From Sphingopyxis lindanitolerans (lineage in GTDB: Bacteria; Pseudomonadota; Alphaproteobacteria; Sphingomonadales; Sphingomonadaceae): DNA of 64,000 bases. The translations under genes and the position numbers were made by a program. Positions 52,925-61,554 of the stretch are shown here, piece after piece. The first letter of the stretch is position 1, and every line of letters begins with the position of its first letter. Below the pieces are notes generated by a model. That model worked only from the letters and a program-made list of their open reading frames with translations, searched no databases and was not told the origin of the DNA. The stretch spans positions 3,987,569-4,051,568 of the forward strand of contig NZ_CM009578.1 of NCBI RefSeq assembly GCF_002993885.1, in the 5' to 3' direction.

Positions 52925-53265
52925 GGTTTGTCCGTCGGAAAAAGGTCGGCGGGGGCGGAAGAAACGGCGCTCACCGGTGTCGCGGCGGGGGCAGGTTCGA
53001 CGGGGCGGTTGGCGAGCGCGCGCAGATCGGAAAGCTGCCGCTCGTTGCTGTCGAGCCGCCGCTTCAGCGACCAGCGCGTCGTGCGCAGCGCCACCCACAT
53101 CGGCACCGCGCCGATCAGGAAGGAAGCGAGGATGACGAGCGGTAATTTGGTTTCGGCTTCCCAGCCGGGCCAGATGGTCACGGTCACGACGCGCCAGTTC
53201 GCCATCGCGAAAATTACCAGCACGGTGGTCAGCAAGACCCAGATGATCGTCCGCAGGATTCCCAC
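52921..53265 (-). CDS. LapA-domain (DUF1049) membrane protein
   Basis: 114 residues. Two membrane helices (about 5-25 and 45-65) around VTVTIWPGWEAETKLPLVI, then a coiled tail and a Pro-Ala-rich C-terminus. LapA-type proteins in Enterobacteria act in lipopolysaccharide assembly control with LapB; LapB is not in the window. First gene of the minus-strand operon and translationally coupled to pyrF. Confidence 0.88.
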   Translation of the reverse strand: MGILRTIIWVLLTTVLVIFAMANWRVVTVTIWPGWEAETKLPLVILASFLIGAVPMWVALRTTRWSLKRRLDSNERQLSDLRALANRPVEPAPAATPVSAVSSAPADLFPTDKP

Positions 53266-53347
53266 TTGGCTTGCTCCTCGGTTGGCCTCCAGACGACCCT
53301 ATGCCAGAATGTTGCGGGTTTCCAGCCCTTCGCCCCGATGAACGGCG

Positions 53348-54658
53348 TCAGCCGAACACCCGGTCGAAGATCGTGTCGACATGCTTCATATGATAGCCAA
53401 GGTCGAACAGCGCGGTCAGTTCGTCGAGCGACAGCTTGGCCATGATGTCGGCGTCGCCCTTGAGCAGATCGAGCAGCGACAGCTGTCCGTCGCTTTCCCA
53501 GACCTTCATCGCGTTGCGCTGAACGAGCGCATAGCTGTCCTCGCGGCTGGCGCCCGCCTGGGTCAGCGCGAGCAGCACGCGCTGCGAATGGACGAGGCCG
53601 CCCATACGATCGAGATTCTTCTGCATCCGTTCGGGATAGACGAGCAGCTTGTCGACGACGCCGGTCAGCCGCGCGAGCGCGAAGTCGAGCGTGATCGTCG
53701 CGTCGGGGCCGATGAAGCGTTCGACCGACGAATGGCTGATGTCGCGCTCGTGCCAGAGCGCCACATTCTCGAGCGCCGGAGTCACCGCGCTGCGCACCAT
53801 GCGCGCCAGGCCGGTCAGATTTTCGGTCAGCACCGGGTTGCGCTTGTGCGGCATCGCCGACGAGCCTTTCTGGCCCGGCGAGAAATATTCCTCGGCCTCG
53901 AGCACTTCGGTGCGCTGGAGGTGACGGACTTCGACCGAAAGCCGTTCGATCGACGAGGCGACGACGCCGAGAACGGCGAAGAACATCGCGTGGCGATCGC
54001 GCGGGATGACCTGCGTCGACACGGGTTCGATCGCGAGGCCGAGCTTTGCGGCGACATGCGCTTCGACGCGCGGGTCGATATTGGCGAAGGTGCCGACCGC
54101 GCCCGAAATGGCGCAGGTCGCGATCTCGGCGCGCGCGGCCTGGAGGCGGAGCTTGCAGCGCGAAAATTCGGCATAGGCCTCGGCCAGCTTCAATCCGAAG
54201 GTGACGGGTTCGGCGTGAATGCCGTGACTGCGGCCGATCGTCGGGGTGTGCTTATGCTCAAGCGCACGGCGCTTGATCGCGGCGAGCAGCGCGTCGAGGT
54301 CGGCGAGCAATATGTCGGCCGCCTGGCTGAGCTGAACCGCAAGGCAGGTGTCGAGCACGTCCGAACTGGTCATGCCCTGGTGCATGAAACGCGCTTCGTC
54401 GCCGACATTTTCCGCAACCCAGGTCAGAAAAGCGATGACGTCATGCTTGGTCACCGCCTCGATCGCGTCGATCGCGGCGACATCGATCACGGGGCTGGTG
54501 GCCCACCAGTCCCACAGCGCTTTCGCGGCGGATGACGGCACCGTTCCAAGCTCGGCGAGCGCGTCGGTGGCATGCGCCTCGATCTCGAACCAGATGCGGA
54601 ACCGATTCTCCGGCGACCAGATCGCGGTCATTTCCGGTCGGGCATAACGGGGAACCAT
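53348..54658 (-). CDS. purB: adenylosuccinate lyase
   Basis: 436 residues. The fumarase/aspartase superfamily signature SSAMPHKRNPV, the HQGMTSSDVLDT region with its His, and GRSHGIHAEP are present. It acts twice in purine synthesis (SAICAR and adenylosuccinate cleavage). The short 436-residue form is the alphaproteobacterial/Bacillus type. Separate promoter from the lapA operon likely, 82 bases away. Confidence 0.97.
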   Translation of the reverse strand: MVPRYARPEMTAIWSPENRFRIWFEIEAHATDALAELGTVPSSAAKALWDWWATSPVIDVAAIDAIEAVTKHDVIAFLTWVAENVGDEARFMHQGMTSSDVLDTCLAVQLSQAADILLADLDALLAAIKRRALEHKHTPTIGRSHGIHAEPVTFGLKLAEAYAEFSRCKLRLQAARAEIATCAISGAVGTFANIDPRVEAHVAAKLGLAIEPVSTQVIPRDRHAMFFAVLGVVASSIERLSVEVRHLQRTEVLEAEEYFSPGQKGSSAMPHKRNPVLTENLTGLARMVRSAVTPALENVALWHERDISHSSVERFIGPDATITLDFALARLTGVVDKLLVYPERMQKNLDRMGGLVHSQRVLLALTQAGASREDSYALVQRNAMKVWESDGQLSLLDLLKGDADIMAKLSLDELTALFDLGYHMKHVDTIFDRVFG

Positions 54659-54851
54659 CGGATTTCCTTTTCAATTTTCGGGCGGCACCGCAGAATCCGT
54701 TCGGAAACGCGATGGGGCGCCCCCTAGCAGGGACGGGCGGTTTCGCCAATCGCCAGCCTTTCGCAACTTTCGGCAAATCGGACGGGTTGCCCTCATGCCC
54801 CTTCCACAAGTCGGCAGGTCGGAACGCCCTCGCCGCAACAGGAGTAGTTAG

Positions 54852-55109
54852 ATGCTTAAATACGTGCTTTTAATCGGTGCCGCGGCCGTCAGCTTCCCCG
54901 CACTCGCGCAGACAACGGAACCCGCCAGCGATCAGCCGGCGCCGACCCAGTCGGAACCCGCGACGAGCGATCCGGCTCCGGAGCCCGACCAGAAAGCGGA
55001 TACCGAGAAGGCGCAGCCCGCCCCCGACAGCACCACCACGCCGACGCAGGATCCGGATTCGGACAAGCAGGACGAACCCGCGCCCGAACCCGATTCGTCG
55101 CCGCAGTAA
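54852..55109 (+). CDS. short secreted low-complexity protein (EF-hand paralogue without EF-hands)
   Basis: 85 residues. Signal peptide (MLKYVLLIGAAAVSFPALAQ), then an acidic, Pro/Asp/Glu/Ser-rich tail without structure (SEPATSDPAPEPDQ and similar). Its leader AACAGGAG and signal peptide nearly match those of the next gene, 12 bases downstream, which continues into EF-hands. I infer a tandem duplication after which this copy lost its domain or never had it. Confidence 0.65.
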   Translation: MLKYVLLIGAAAVSFPALAQTTEPASDQPAPTQSEPATSDPAPEPDQKADTEKAQPAPDSTTTPTQDPDSDKQDEPAPEPDSSPQ

Positions 55110-55121
55110 CAGGAGACCATC

Positions 55122-55574
55122 ATGTTGAAGCATCTGCTTATCATCGGCGTCGCCGCCGTAAGCATGCCCGCCTTCGCGCAGGAAACCCCGCCCGCCGATC
55201 CGACGGCGCCCCCGCCGACCGAGCAGTCGGATCCGTCCACGACGGCCCCGACACCGATGCCCGAAAGCGCGCCACCCGCCGGGGAAGCCACGGCACAGCC
55301 CGAAGCTTCGGGCACCCCCGCGACGTCGGCGCAGGTCGCGCAGATCGTGAACAGCGAGTTTGCATCCTATGATGCGGACAAGAGCAACGATCTCAATCAG
55401 GCCGAATTTTCCGCTTGGATGAAGAAGCTGCGCACGGCGACCGAACCGTCGGTCGATCCCGAATCGGAACAGGTGAAGACCTGGATCGGACAGGCCTGGA
55501 CGGCCGCCGATGCCGACAAGTCGGGCGCGGTGAGCAAGGAAGAGCTTACCGGCTTTTTGACGCGCGGTTCCTGA
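55122..55574 (+). CDS. secreted EF-hand domain protein
   Basis: 150 residues. Signal peptide (MLKHLLIIGVAAVSMPAFAQ), a Pro/Thr-rich linker to about residue 68, then a pair of EF-hand-like loops DADKSNDLNQAEF and DADKSGAVSKEEL with the 1, 3, 5, 7, 9, 12 spacing of calcium ligands. It may bind calcium in the periplasm. AGGAGA precedes the ATG. A strong terminator follows. Confidence 0.85.
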   Translation: MLKHLLIIGVAAVSMPAFAQETPPADPTAPPPTEQSDPSTTAPTPMPESAPPAGEATAQPEASGTPATSAQVAQIVNSEFASYDADKSNDLNQAEFSAWMKKLRTATEPSVDPESEQVKTWIGQAWTAADADKSGAVSKEELTGFLTRGS

Positions 55575-55595
55575 TACCGCGGGTCCAGCGAACGA

Positions 55596-55624
55596 AGCGG
55601 CCGCCGGAGCGATCCGGCGGCCGT
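55596..55624 (+). terminator. terminator after the EF-hand gene
   Basis: Perfect 10-bp stem CGGCCGCCGG / CCGGCGGCCG with loop AGCGAT, followed by TTT and a pyrimidine stretch. It separates the gene from the convergent rnk. Confidence 0.6.
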
Positions 55625-55640
55625 TTCCGTTCGGTTCGCA

Positions 55641-56060
55641 TCAGTTCGTCGCCGCCGCCGGCTGGATGACGCCGACGACCGACAAGGCGCGTTCATGGCC
55701 GTCGCGGTCGGGCCAGCGGATCGATTGCCCCTGCCGCAATCCGATCAGCCCGGCGCCGACGGGGGTCAGGATCGAAACCCGCCCCGCCGCAATGTCCGCT
55801 TCGTGCGGATAGACGAGCTGGATCGTCCGGGCTTCGCCATTGGCTTCGTCGATGAATTCGACCTGGCTCGACATGGTCACGACGTCGCGCGGCATGTCCT
55901 TCGCGCTGTGGACCGTCGCGCGCGAGATTTCATCGGTCAGCAGCGCGCTGACCTGCGGCATGCGCTTTTCGACGCTGACGGCCAGATCCGCCAGGGCGTC
56001 GGCTTCCGAATCGATCATATGAATGGATGGCCGCCGGCGCGGCTTGCGTGGGGTCGTCAT
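55641..56060 (-). CDS. rnk: Rnk-type regulator (GreA/GreB C-terminal domain)
   Basis: 139 residues. An N-terminal helix, then the GreA/GreB C-terminal FKBP-like fold (VTMSSQVEFID, RTIQLVYPHEAD, ILTPVGAGLIGLRQGQSI). Rnk competes with Gre factors for the RNA polymerase secondary channel. The ATG at 56060 has GGAAAG about nine bases upstream; an earlier start at 56078 is less likely. Confidence 0.88.
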   Translation of the reverse strand: MTTPRKPRRRPSIHMIDSEADALADLAVSVEKRMPQVSALLTDEISRATVHSAKDMPRDVVTMSSQVEFIDEANGEARTIQLVYPHEADIAAGRVSILTPVGAGLIGLRQGQSIRWPDRDGHERALSVVGVIQPAAATN

Positions 56061-56285
56061 GGTGTAAGCTTTCCGCACAGGGGGAAGGGGGGAGGGGTGG
56101 AAGCGCGGCGCGCTGCTACACCCGATAAGATCGGAATTTCGCCCCGGGTCTCGGGGCGCGACGCACCGGAACCCGGGGCTAGATGCCCGCGAGAAGCTGA
56201 CCCCCGTGGAAACGGAATCGAAGATGGCGGTGCTGATTCTGCATCTGCCGATGATGTCGCACCCGCCCCGGTAAGTAAAGCCGGA

Positions 56286-57005
56286 TCAGATGAGGCCCAT
56301 TGCGCGCAGGCTGCGATAGTCCGATCCGCCGACGATGATATGGTCGTGCAGGACGATGCCGAGCCTTCCCGCCGCCTCGGCGATGTCGCGGGTGATCGCG
56401 ATGTCCTGCCGACTCGGTTCGGCGCTTCCGCTCGGATGATTATGGACGAGGATGATCGCCGCGGCGCCGAGTTCGAGCGCGCGCTTGACCACCTCGCGGA
56501 CATAGATCGCCGATTGGTCGATCGATCCTTCGCTCGCCACTTCGTCGCGGATCAGCATGTTGCGCGAATTGAGATAGAGGACGCGCACGCGCTCGATGCC
56601 GGTCGGCGCCATGTCGGCGCGCAGCCAGTCGAGCAGCGCGTCCCAACTCGACAGGAGGGGCTTTTCGTGAAGCGCGCCCTTCAGCATGCGCAGGCTGGTC
56701 GCCTGGACGATTTTCAGGGCTGCGACCGCGGTGTCGCCCATGCCGTCGACGCGGCGCAGCGCATCGGGGTCGGCGCTGATCAATTGCGCGAGCGAGCCGA
56801 ATTCGCGGAGCAGCGCCTTGGCAAGCGGTTTGGTGTCGCGGCGCGGGATCGCGAGCGCGAGCAGATATTCGACCAGTTCATAGTCCGCCATCCCCTCGGA
56901 CTCGCCGAGCAGTCGCGCTCGCAGCCGCGCGCGATGTCCCGCATGATCTGGCGCCGGTGTGTCCCCCATCGATGCGGGCATAACCAGCTTGTGGGGCGCA
57001 CTCAA
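56286..57005 (-). CDS. radC: RadC-family JAB/MPN metalloprotein
   Basis: 239 residues. N-terminal helix-hairpin-helix (GDTAVAALKIVQ) and a JAB domain with the metal motif VHNHPSGSAEPSRQD and an upstream Glu. Despite the name, a repair role is unproven. GC composition and codon use match neighbours. The 225-base gap after its 3' end holds a 7-bp CGCCCCG hairpin at 56140-56158 and nothing else I can identify. Confidence 0.92.
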   Translation of the reverse strand: MSAPHKLVMPASMGDTPAPDHAGHRARLRARLLGESEGMADYELVEYLLALAIPRRDTKPLAKALLREFGSLAQLISADPDALRRVDGMGDTAVAALKIVQATSLRMLKGALHEKPLLSSWDALLDWLRADMAPTGIERVRVLYLNSRNMLIRDEVASEGSIDQSAIYVREVVKRALELGAAAIILVHNHPSGSAEPSRQDIAITRDIAEAAGRLGIVLHDHIIVGGSDYRSLRAMGLI

Positions 57006-57176
57006 CGGCCATAAGGTTTGTCGCTGATGACACCGTCCCTATTCCTGCAGCCAAATGCGCCATTTCGGCGTTATTTGTCGAAACGGGGCCAGCCCGCCGG
57101 GGCGCATGAGGATCGAATATCAGCGTCATGACGTCATCGGGCCTATTCTTTTCCCACCGATCGCTGCGGCTTGCGC

Positions 57177-60100
57177 ATGACTGACGCGGACGAGAACCCG
57201 CCGCTCAGGCTGCGCAGGCGGACGATCCTGTTCAAGAAGCGCTGGCTGACCGCGGGCGCGGTGGTCGCGCTCGCGGGCGTGCTGTGGCTGGCGCGCGAGC
57301 CGATCGCCGACCGGGTCATCCGCGAACAGTTCGACGACCGCGGTATCCCCGCCCGCTATACGATCGACGCGATCGGATTCCGAAACGAACGATTGTCGAA
57401 CCTCGTCATCGGTGACCCCGCGCGCCCCGACCTGACCGCAAAGACGGTCGAAGTTTCGCTCGGCTATGGTTTTTCGGGGCCTTATGTCGCGGGCGTCCGT
57501 GCCGACGGCGTGCGGCTCTATGGCCGTTTCGTCGATGGCCAGATTTCGCTGGGCTCGCTCGACAAGTTTCGCGATCCGACCGACACGACACCCTTCGCCT
57601 TGCCCGACCTGTTCGCGCAGTTGACCGACGCGCGCGCACGCATCGAAACGCCGTGGGGCGATGTCGGCGCGGCGCTCAATGGGCGCGGCAATCTTCGCCG
57701 CGATTTCACCGGGCAACTCGCGCTCGTCGCGCCCGACCTCGCCGCGGCGGGATGCGCCATCGACGGCGCGACCTTCTATGGCGCCGTGCGCGTGCGCGAC
57801 GTGCGCCCCAGCCTGTCGGGGCCCTTGCGCGCGAAGACGCTGGCTTGCGCCGACGGCGACGTCACGGCGGTGTCGCCGCAGATCGCGCTCGACCTGTCGC
57901 TGTCGGAGAATCTGCGAAGCTGGAAGGGCAGCGCCGATGCCGCCCTCTCCCGGCTGGCGGCGGGATCGGTGATCGCCGATCGGCTGGGCGTCAAAGCCGG
58001 TTTTTCCGGCACGGCCGACCGAACGGCGATCGAAATCGACGCCGACATGGCGCGGCTGCGCGGGAACGGCTTTGCCGCGCAAAGCGTCAACCTCGATGCC
58101 AAGGGCACGGTCGGACGCCAGGCACCGGCACTCACAGGCCGTCTCGCCTTCGCCCGCGCGAGCGGCAGTGAGGCGTTGCGGCGATCGATCGTCGAGGGCG
58201 CAAAAGCCCTCGACGGCACACCGCTCGGTCCGTCGGCGAAGCGCGCCGCCGCGGCGCTCGCCCATATGCTCGCCGACGCCGGTGGCAGCACGCGCTTCGC
58301 GCTGGCGGGCGAGGGGCAGAATGCACGAATCGAACTGATCGCACCCGAAATGGCGAGCGCCAGCGGCGCGCGTTTCACAGGCAGCCCGGATAGCCGCATC
58401 ACCTATATCTTTGGAACGCCGACGCCAGCGGTAACAATGCTGGGAAGCTGGACGTTCGGCGGCGGCGATCTGCCCGCGGGCTCGCTGTCGCTTGACCGCC
58501 GGGCCGATGGAGCGATCAGCGGCCTCGCGCGCTTCGAGCCCTATGGCGCGGAAGGGTCGCGGCTCGCGCTCACCCCCGTCCGCTTTTCGGGCAACGGTGG
58601 CCTGCTGCGCTTTTCGACCCGCGCCGAACTGTCGGGACCGCTGGCGGGCGGGCGGGTCGAGCGGCTGACCGTGCCGCTGAGCGGCGCGCTGTCGGCGACC
58701 GGAGCCCTGGCGCTCGATGGCGGCTGCACGCGCATCGGCGCCGAGCGCATTGCTGTATCGGGCTTCCGGCTTGGCCGGACCGGCATCGACCTGTGCAGCC
58801 GCCCCGGGGCGCCGCTGCTGAGCGCCGGGGCGGGCGGCTTGCGCGGAACGATCCGCATTCCCTCGCTCGCGCTGCGCGGCGCCAGCGGATCGTCGCCCTT
58901 CGCTTTCGACGCGCGCGGCGCCGAGATCGACCTGGCGTCGCTGCGCTGGGCGGTGGCGCTTGCCGACGTCCGGCTCGGCGAAGGCGACAGTGTCACCCGC
59001 TTCGCCGCCGGTCGGATCACGGGCCGGCCCGCGGCAGACGGCCTGGCGGGCGATCTGATCGGCGCCAGCGGCAAGATCGGCGCGGTGCCGCTCAACCTCA
59101 GCGAGATTGCGGGCCGGTGGCGCTATGCGGGCGGCGCGCTATCGCTCGACGGTGGTGTGCTGCTGACCGATGCCGCCGCGCCCGCCCGCTTTGCGCCGCT
59201 GGTCAGCAAGGAGGCTAGCCTGCGCTTCGCGAACGGCGTGATCGAAGCAAACGCGGGGTTCAGCGAGCGCGAGCAGGGCGTCCATATTCTCGACACGGTG
59301 ATCCGCCACCGGCTCGGCGACGGCACGGGCAGCGCCGACCTGACCGTCAAGGAAATCCGCTTCGACGATCAATTCCAGCCCGCCATGCTGACCCCGCTGG
59401 CGCTCGGCGTCGTCGCCAATGTCCAGGGATCGGTCGTCGGCGACGGGCGGATCGAGTGGACAGCCGACGGGGTCACCAGCCGCGGAACCTTTGCGACCGC
59501 GAACACCGACCTTGCGGCCGCTTTCGGCCCGGTCACGGGGCTGACCGCGACGCTGAGCTTCGACGATCTGATCGGCCTTCATTCTGCGCCGGGACAGAAA
59601 GCGTCGATAAAAGAGATAAATCCCGGCATTCCCGTTACCGATGGCGAGATCGAATATCGGCTGATCGGCGGCAACCGCGTTCGCATCGAGGGCGGGCGCT
59701 GGCCCTTTGCGGGCGGCGAATTGCGGCTGCACCCGGCGACGCTCGACTTCGCTGCCGACCAGCCGCGCCGGCTCAGCTTCGATGTCGTCGGGATCGACGC
59801 CGCCGCCTTTCTTCAGCAGTTCGGCTTCGACAATATCAATGCCACCGGCAAGTTCGACGGGACGCTGCCGGTCGAGTTCGACGGGCTAGGCGGCCGCATC
59901 GTCGGCGGGCGCATCGATGCCCGATCGGGCGGCGGCACGATCGCCTATGTCGGCGAATTGTCGAACCACAATCTCGGCACGATCGCCAATTTTGCCTTTG
60001 GCGCGCTGCGGTCGCTGAAATATGACGATCTGGCGATCCTGCTGAACGGCGACCTCGACGGCGAAATGGTGACCGATATCCGTTTTGGCGGCGTGGGGCA

Positions 60101-60332
60101 GGGCGAAGGCGCGACGCGCAATTTCCTGACCAGCCAGATCGCCAAGATCCCGCTGGTGTTCAACGTGAAGGTCACCGGACCCTTTCGGCAATTGGTGACG
60201 TCGGCCAAGGGCTTTTACGACCCGACGGTCTGGGTCGAGCAGAATTTGTCGAAACTGATAGAAGAGCAGGAAGCGGCGACATCAGGCACCTCCGCAACCG
60301 TTCAGCCCCCAGAAAGCGAGCCCGTGCGATGA
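57177..60332 (+). CDS. ydbH: YdbH-like AsmA-type envelope lipid transport protein
   Basis: 1051 residues from the ATG at 57177 (a TTG two codons earlier is possible). One N-terminal membrane anchor (about 20-38), then a large repetitive beta-rich body of AsmA/TamB style, ending in the YdbH C-terminal domain (GGGTIAYVGELSNHNLG, YDDLAILLNGDLDGEM). In E. coli YdbH, with YhdP and TamB, is thought to carry phospholipids to the outer membrane. It overlaps ynbE (ATGA), the same gene order as E. coli ydbH-ynbE-ydbL. Confidence 0.9.
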   Translation: MTDADENPPLRLRRRTILFKKRWLTAGAVVALAGVLWLAREPIADRVIREQFDDRGIPARYTIDAIGFRNERLSNLVIGDPARPDLTAKTVEVSLGYGFSGPYVAGVRADGVRLYGRFVDGQISLGSLDKFRDPTDTTPFALPDLFAQLTDARARIETPWGDVGAALNGRGNLRRDFTGQLALVAPDLAAAGCAIDGATFYGAVRVRDVRPSLSGPLRAKTLACADGDVTAVSPQIALDLSLSENLRSWKGSADAALSRLAAGSVIADRLGVKAGFSGTADRTAIEIDADMARLRGNGFAAQSVNLDAKGTVGRQAPALTGRLAFARASGSEALRRSIVEGAKALDGTPLGPSAKRAAAALAHMLADAGGSTRFALAGEGQNARIELIAPEMASASGARFTGSPDSRITYIFGTPTPAVTMLGSWTFGGGDLPAGSLSLDRRADGAISGLARFEPYGAEGSRLALTPVRFSGNGGLLRFSTRAELSGPLAGGRVERLTVPLSGALSATGALALDGGCTRIGAERIAVSGFRLGRTGIDLCSRPGAPLLSAGAGGLRGTIRIPSLALRGASGSSPFAFDARGAEIDLASLRWAVALADVRLGEGDSVTRFAAGRITGRPAADGLAGDLIGASGKIGAVPLNLSEIAGRWRYAGGALSLDGGVLLTDAAAPARFAPLVSKEASLRFANGVIEANAGFSEREQGVHILDTVIRHRLGDGTGSADLTVKEIRFDDQFQPAMLTPLALGVVANVQGSVVGDGRIEWTADGVTSRGTFATANTDLAAAFGPVTGLTATLSFDDLIGLHSAPGQKASIKEINPGIPVTDGEIEYRLIGGNRVRIEGGRWPFAGGELRLHPATLDFAADQPRRLSFDVVGIDAAAFLQQFGFDNINATGKFDGTLPVEFDGLGGRIVGGRIDARSGGGTIAYVGELSNHNLGTIANFAFGALRSLKYDDLAILLNGDLDGEMVTDIRFGGVGQGEGATRNFLTSQIAKIPLVFNVKVTGPFRQLVTSAKGFYDPTVWVEQNLSKLIEEQEAATSGTSATVQPPESEPVR

Positions 60333-60544
60333 AGAACAGGAAGAAGGAAGCAAGGAGACCGGGTATCGGCGGTCGGTGCATGGCGGTGATGGCCGGAGCG
60401 GCAATGCTTGGCGGCTGCGTCCAGATCGCGACCCCCGACAAGCCGATCGAGATCAACCTGAACATCAACATCAAGCAGGAAATCGTTTACAAGCTGGATG
60501 GGGATGCCAAGAAGCTCATTGAGCAGAATAGTGGCATATTCTGA
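60329..60544 (+). CDS. ynbE: YnbE-like lipoprotein
   Basis: 71 residues. Lipobox GGCVQIA, then the conserved KPIEINLNINIKQEIVYKLD strand (PF13617 type) and a short helix. It is believed to be the outer-membrane partner of YdbH by beta-strand contact. Coupled to ydbH by a four-base overlap. Confidence 0.92.
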   Translation: MKNRKKEARRPGIGGRCMAVMAGAAMLGGCVQIATPDKPIEINLNINIKQEIVYKLDGDAKKLIEQNSGIF

Positions 60545-60560
60545 CGAGATAGGAATGATG

Positions 60561-60956
60561 ATGATGAAACAGTGGAAACCCGCCGGATGGGCGATGGCCG
60601 CGATTGCGGCGACGGCGACGATCGGTCTGGCCGTCCCCTCCGCCATGGCGCAGCGCGATCCGGCCTATGCGGCCGCCCGTTCGGCGGGGCAGATCGGCGA
60701 GCAGCCCGACGGCTATCTGGGTTTCGTTTCGAGCCCGACACCGGCGGTGCGCGACATGGTCAACGACATCAATATCAAGCGCAAGGCGGCCTATACCAGC
60801 GGCGCGCCCGCGGGCAGCACGGTCGAACAATTCGCCTTCGTCACCGGCTGCAACCTGATCGCCAAGGCCAAGCCGGGCGAGAAATACAAGGCACCCGACG
60901 GCCGCTGGCTGACCCGCGACGCGAGCCCGCCGGTGCGCGATTCGCGCTGCCCGTAA
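60561..60956 (+). CDS. ydbL: YdbL-like DUF1318 protein
   Basis: 131 residues. Signal peptide (MAAIAATATIGLAVPSAMAQ), then DUF1318 with GQIGEQPDGYLGF and VNDINIKRKAAY, which resembles E. coli YdbL. The start is one of four in-frame ATGs at 60555-60566; AGGA at 60551-60554 suits 60561 or 60564 best. Third gene of the envelope operon, with a good terminator after it. Confidence 0.9.
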   Translation: MMKQWKPAGWAMAAIAATATIGLAVPSAMAQRDPAYAAARSAGQIGEQPDGYLGFVSSPTPAVRDMVNDINIKRKAAYTSGAPAGSTVEQFAFVTGCNLIAKAKPGEKYKAPDGRWLTRDASPPVRDSRCP

Positions 60957-60992
60957 CCAAATAGCCTTGCAAGGCGGCTTCCGGGCCGCATA

Positions 60993-61025
60993 TGCCGCCG
61001 CGCCCCTAAACGCGGCGGCATTTTT
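60993..61025 (+). terminator. terminator of ydbH-ynbE-ydbL
   Basis: TGCCGCCGCG / CGCGGCGGCA, a perfect 10-bp stem with an eight-base loop, then TTTTT. The best intrinsic terminator in the window. Confidence 0.9.
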
Positions 61026-61044
61026 GCGCACCGCAGCAGAAGCA

Positions 61045-61073
61045 TTGACTTCATAAGGCAGCGTTCCTAAACG
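61045..61073 (+). promoter_or_regulatory. candidate promoter of the atp operon
   Basis: TTGACT (61045-61050), 17 bases, TAAACG (61068-61073). No better match between the upstream terminator and atpI. A start near 61080 would give an 85-base leader that contains a terminator-like hairpin. Confidence 0.5.
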
Positions 61074-61092
61074 GGCCGCGCCTTAGGGGTCT

Positions 61093-61114
61093 CCCGAATT
61101 TTCGGGCCTTTTTT
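61093..61114 (+). terminator. terminator-like hairpin in the atp leader
   Basis: CCCGAA / TTCGGG with a two-base loop, then CC and six T. It sits between the candidate promoter and atpI, so it is either an attenuator or a second terminator for the previous operon. The short 6-bp stem with tight loop makes efficiency uncertain. Confidence 0.6.
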
Positions 61115-61164
61115 CGCGGGCGGAATCGGAGCATTCCGGTTTTGTTTCAGGAGGATGGCGCAAG

Positions 61165-61500
61165 ATGACGGAGAATGGCAGCGATCCGAAACACGCTTCG
61201 GAGGATTCGCGCCTGGTCTCGCTCGAAGAGCGATTGGACCGGGCCGAAGCCGCAGAAGCGAAACGGAGCGGGGTCAAGCCACCCGAAGCCGACGCCAATT
61301 ACCGGCTCGGCAATCGGGTGCTGGCCGAATTGCTGGGCGGTCTGCTTGGCGGAGCGTTGATCGGATGGCTGATCGACCGCTTCGCCGACACGTCTCCCTG
61401 GGGATTGTTGGGGATGCTGGCCCTTGGGGTCGTCGTTGCCTTCAGGAACATCTTTCGGATCGCCAATGCGGCCTCGCGCGGCAGTGGCGGTTCGGAATAG
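61165..61500 (+). CDS. atpI: ATP synthase protein I
   Basis: 111 residues. Cytosolic N-terminal half rich in charged residues, then two membrane helices (LAELLGGLLGGALIGWLID and WGLLGMLALGVVVAF) of AtpI. It assists c-ring assembly or magnesium supply. AGGAGG is nine or ten bases before the ATG. First gene of the F0 operon. Confidence 0.93.
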   Translation: MTENGSDPKHASEDSRLVSLEERLDRAEAAEAKRSGVKPPEADANYRLGNRVLAELLGGLLGGALIGWLIDRFADTSPWGLLGMLALGVVVAFRNIFRIANAASRGSGGSE

Positions 61501-61554
61501 GTCAGATTCAGCCCGGCGGCGCGAGGCGCCGGGACGCATTTTGGAGTGACGCGC

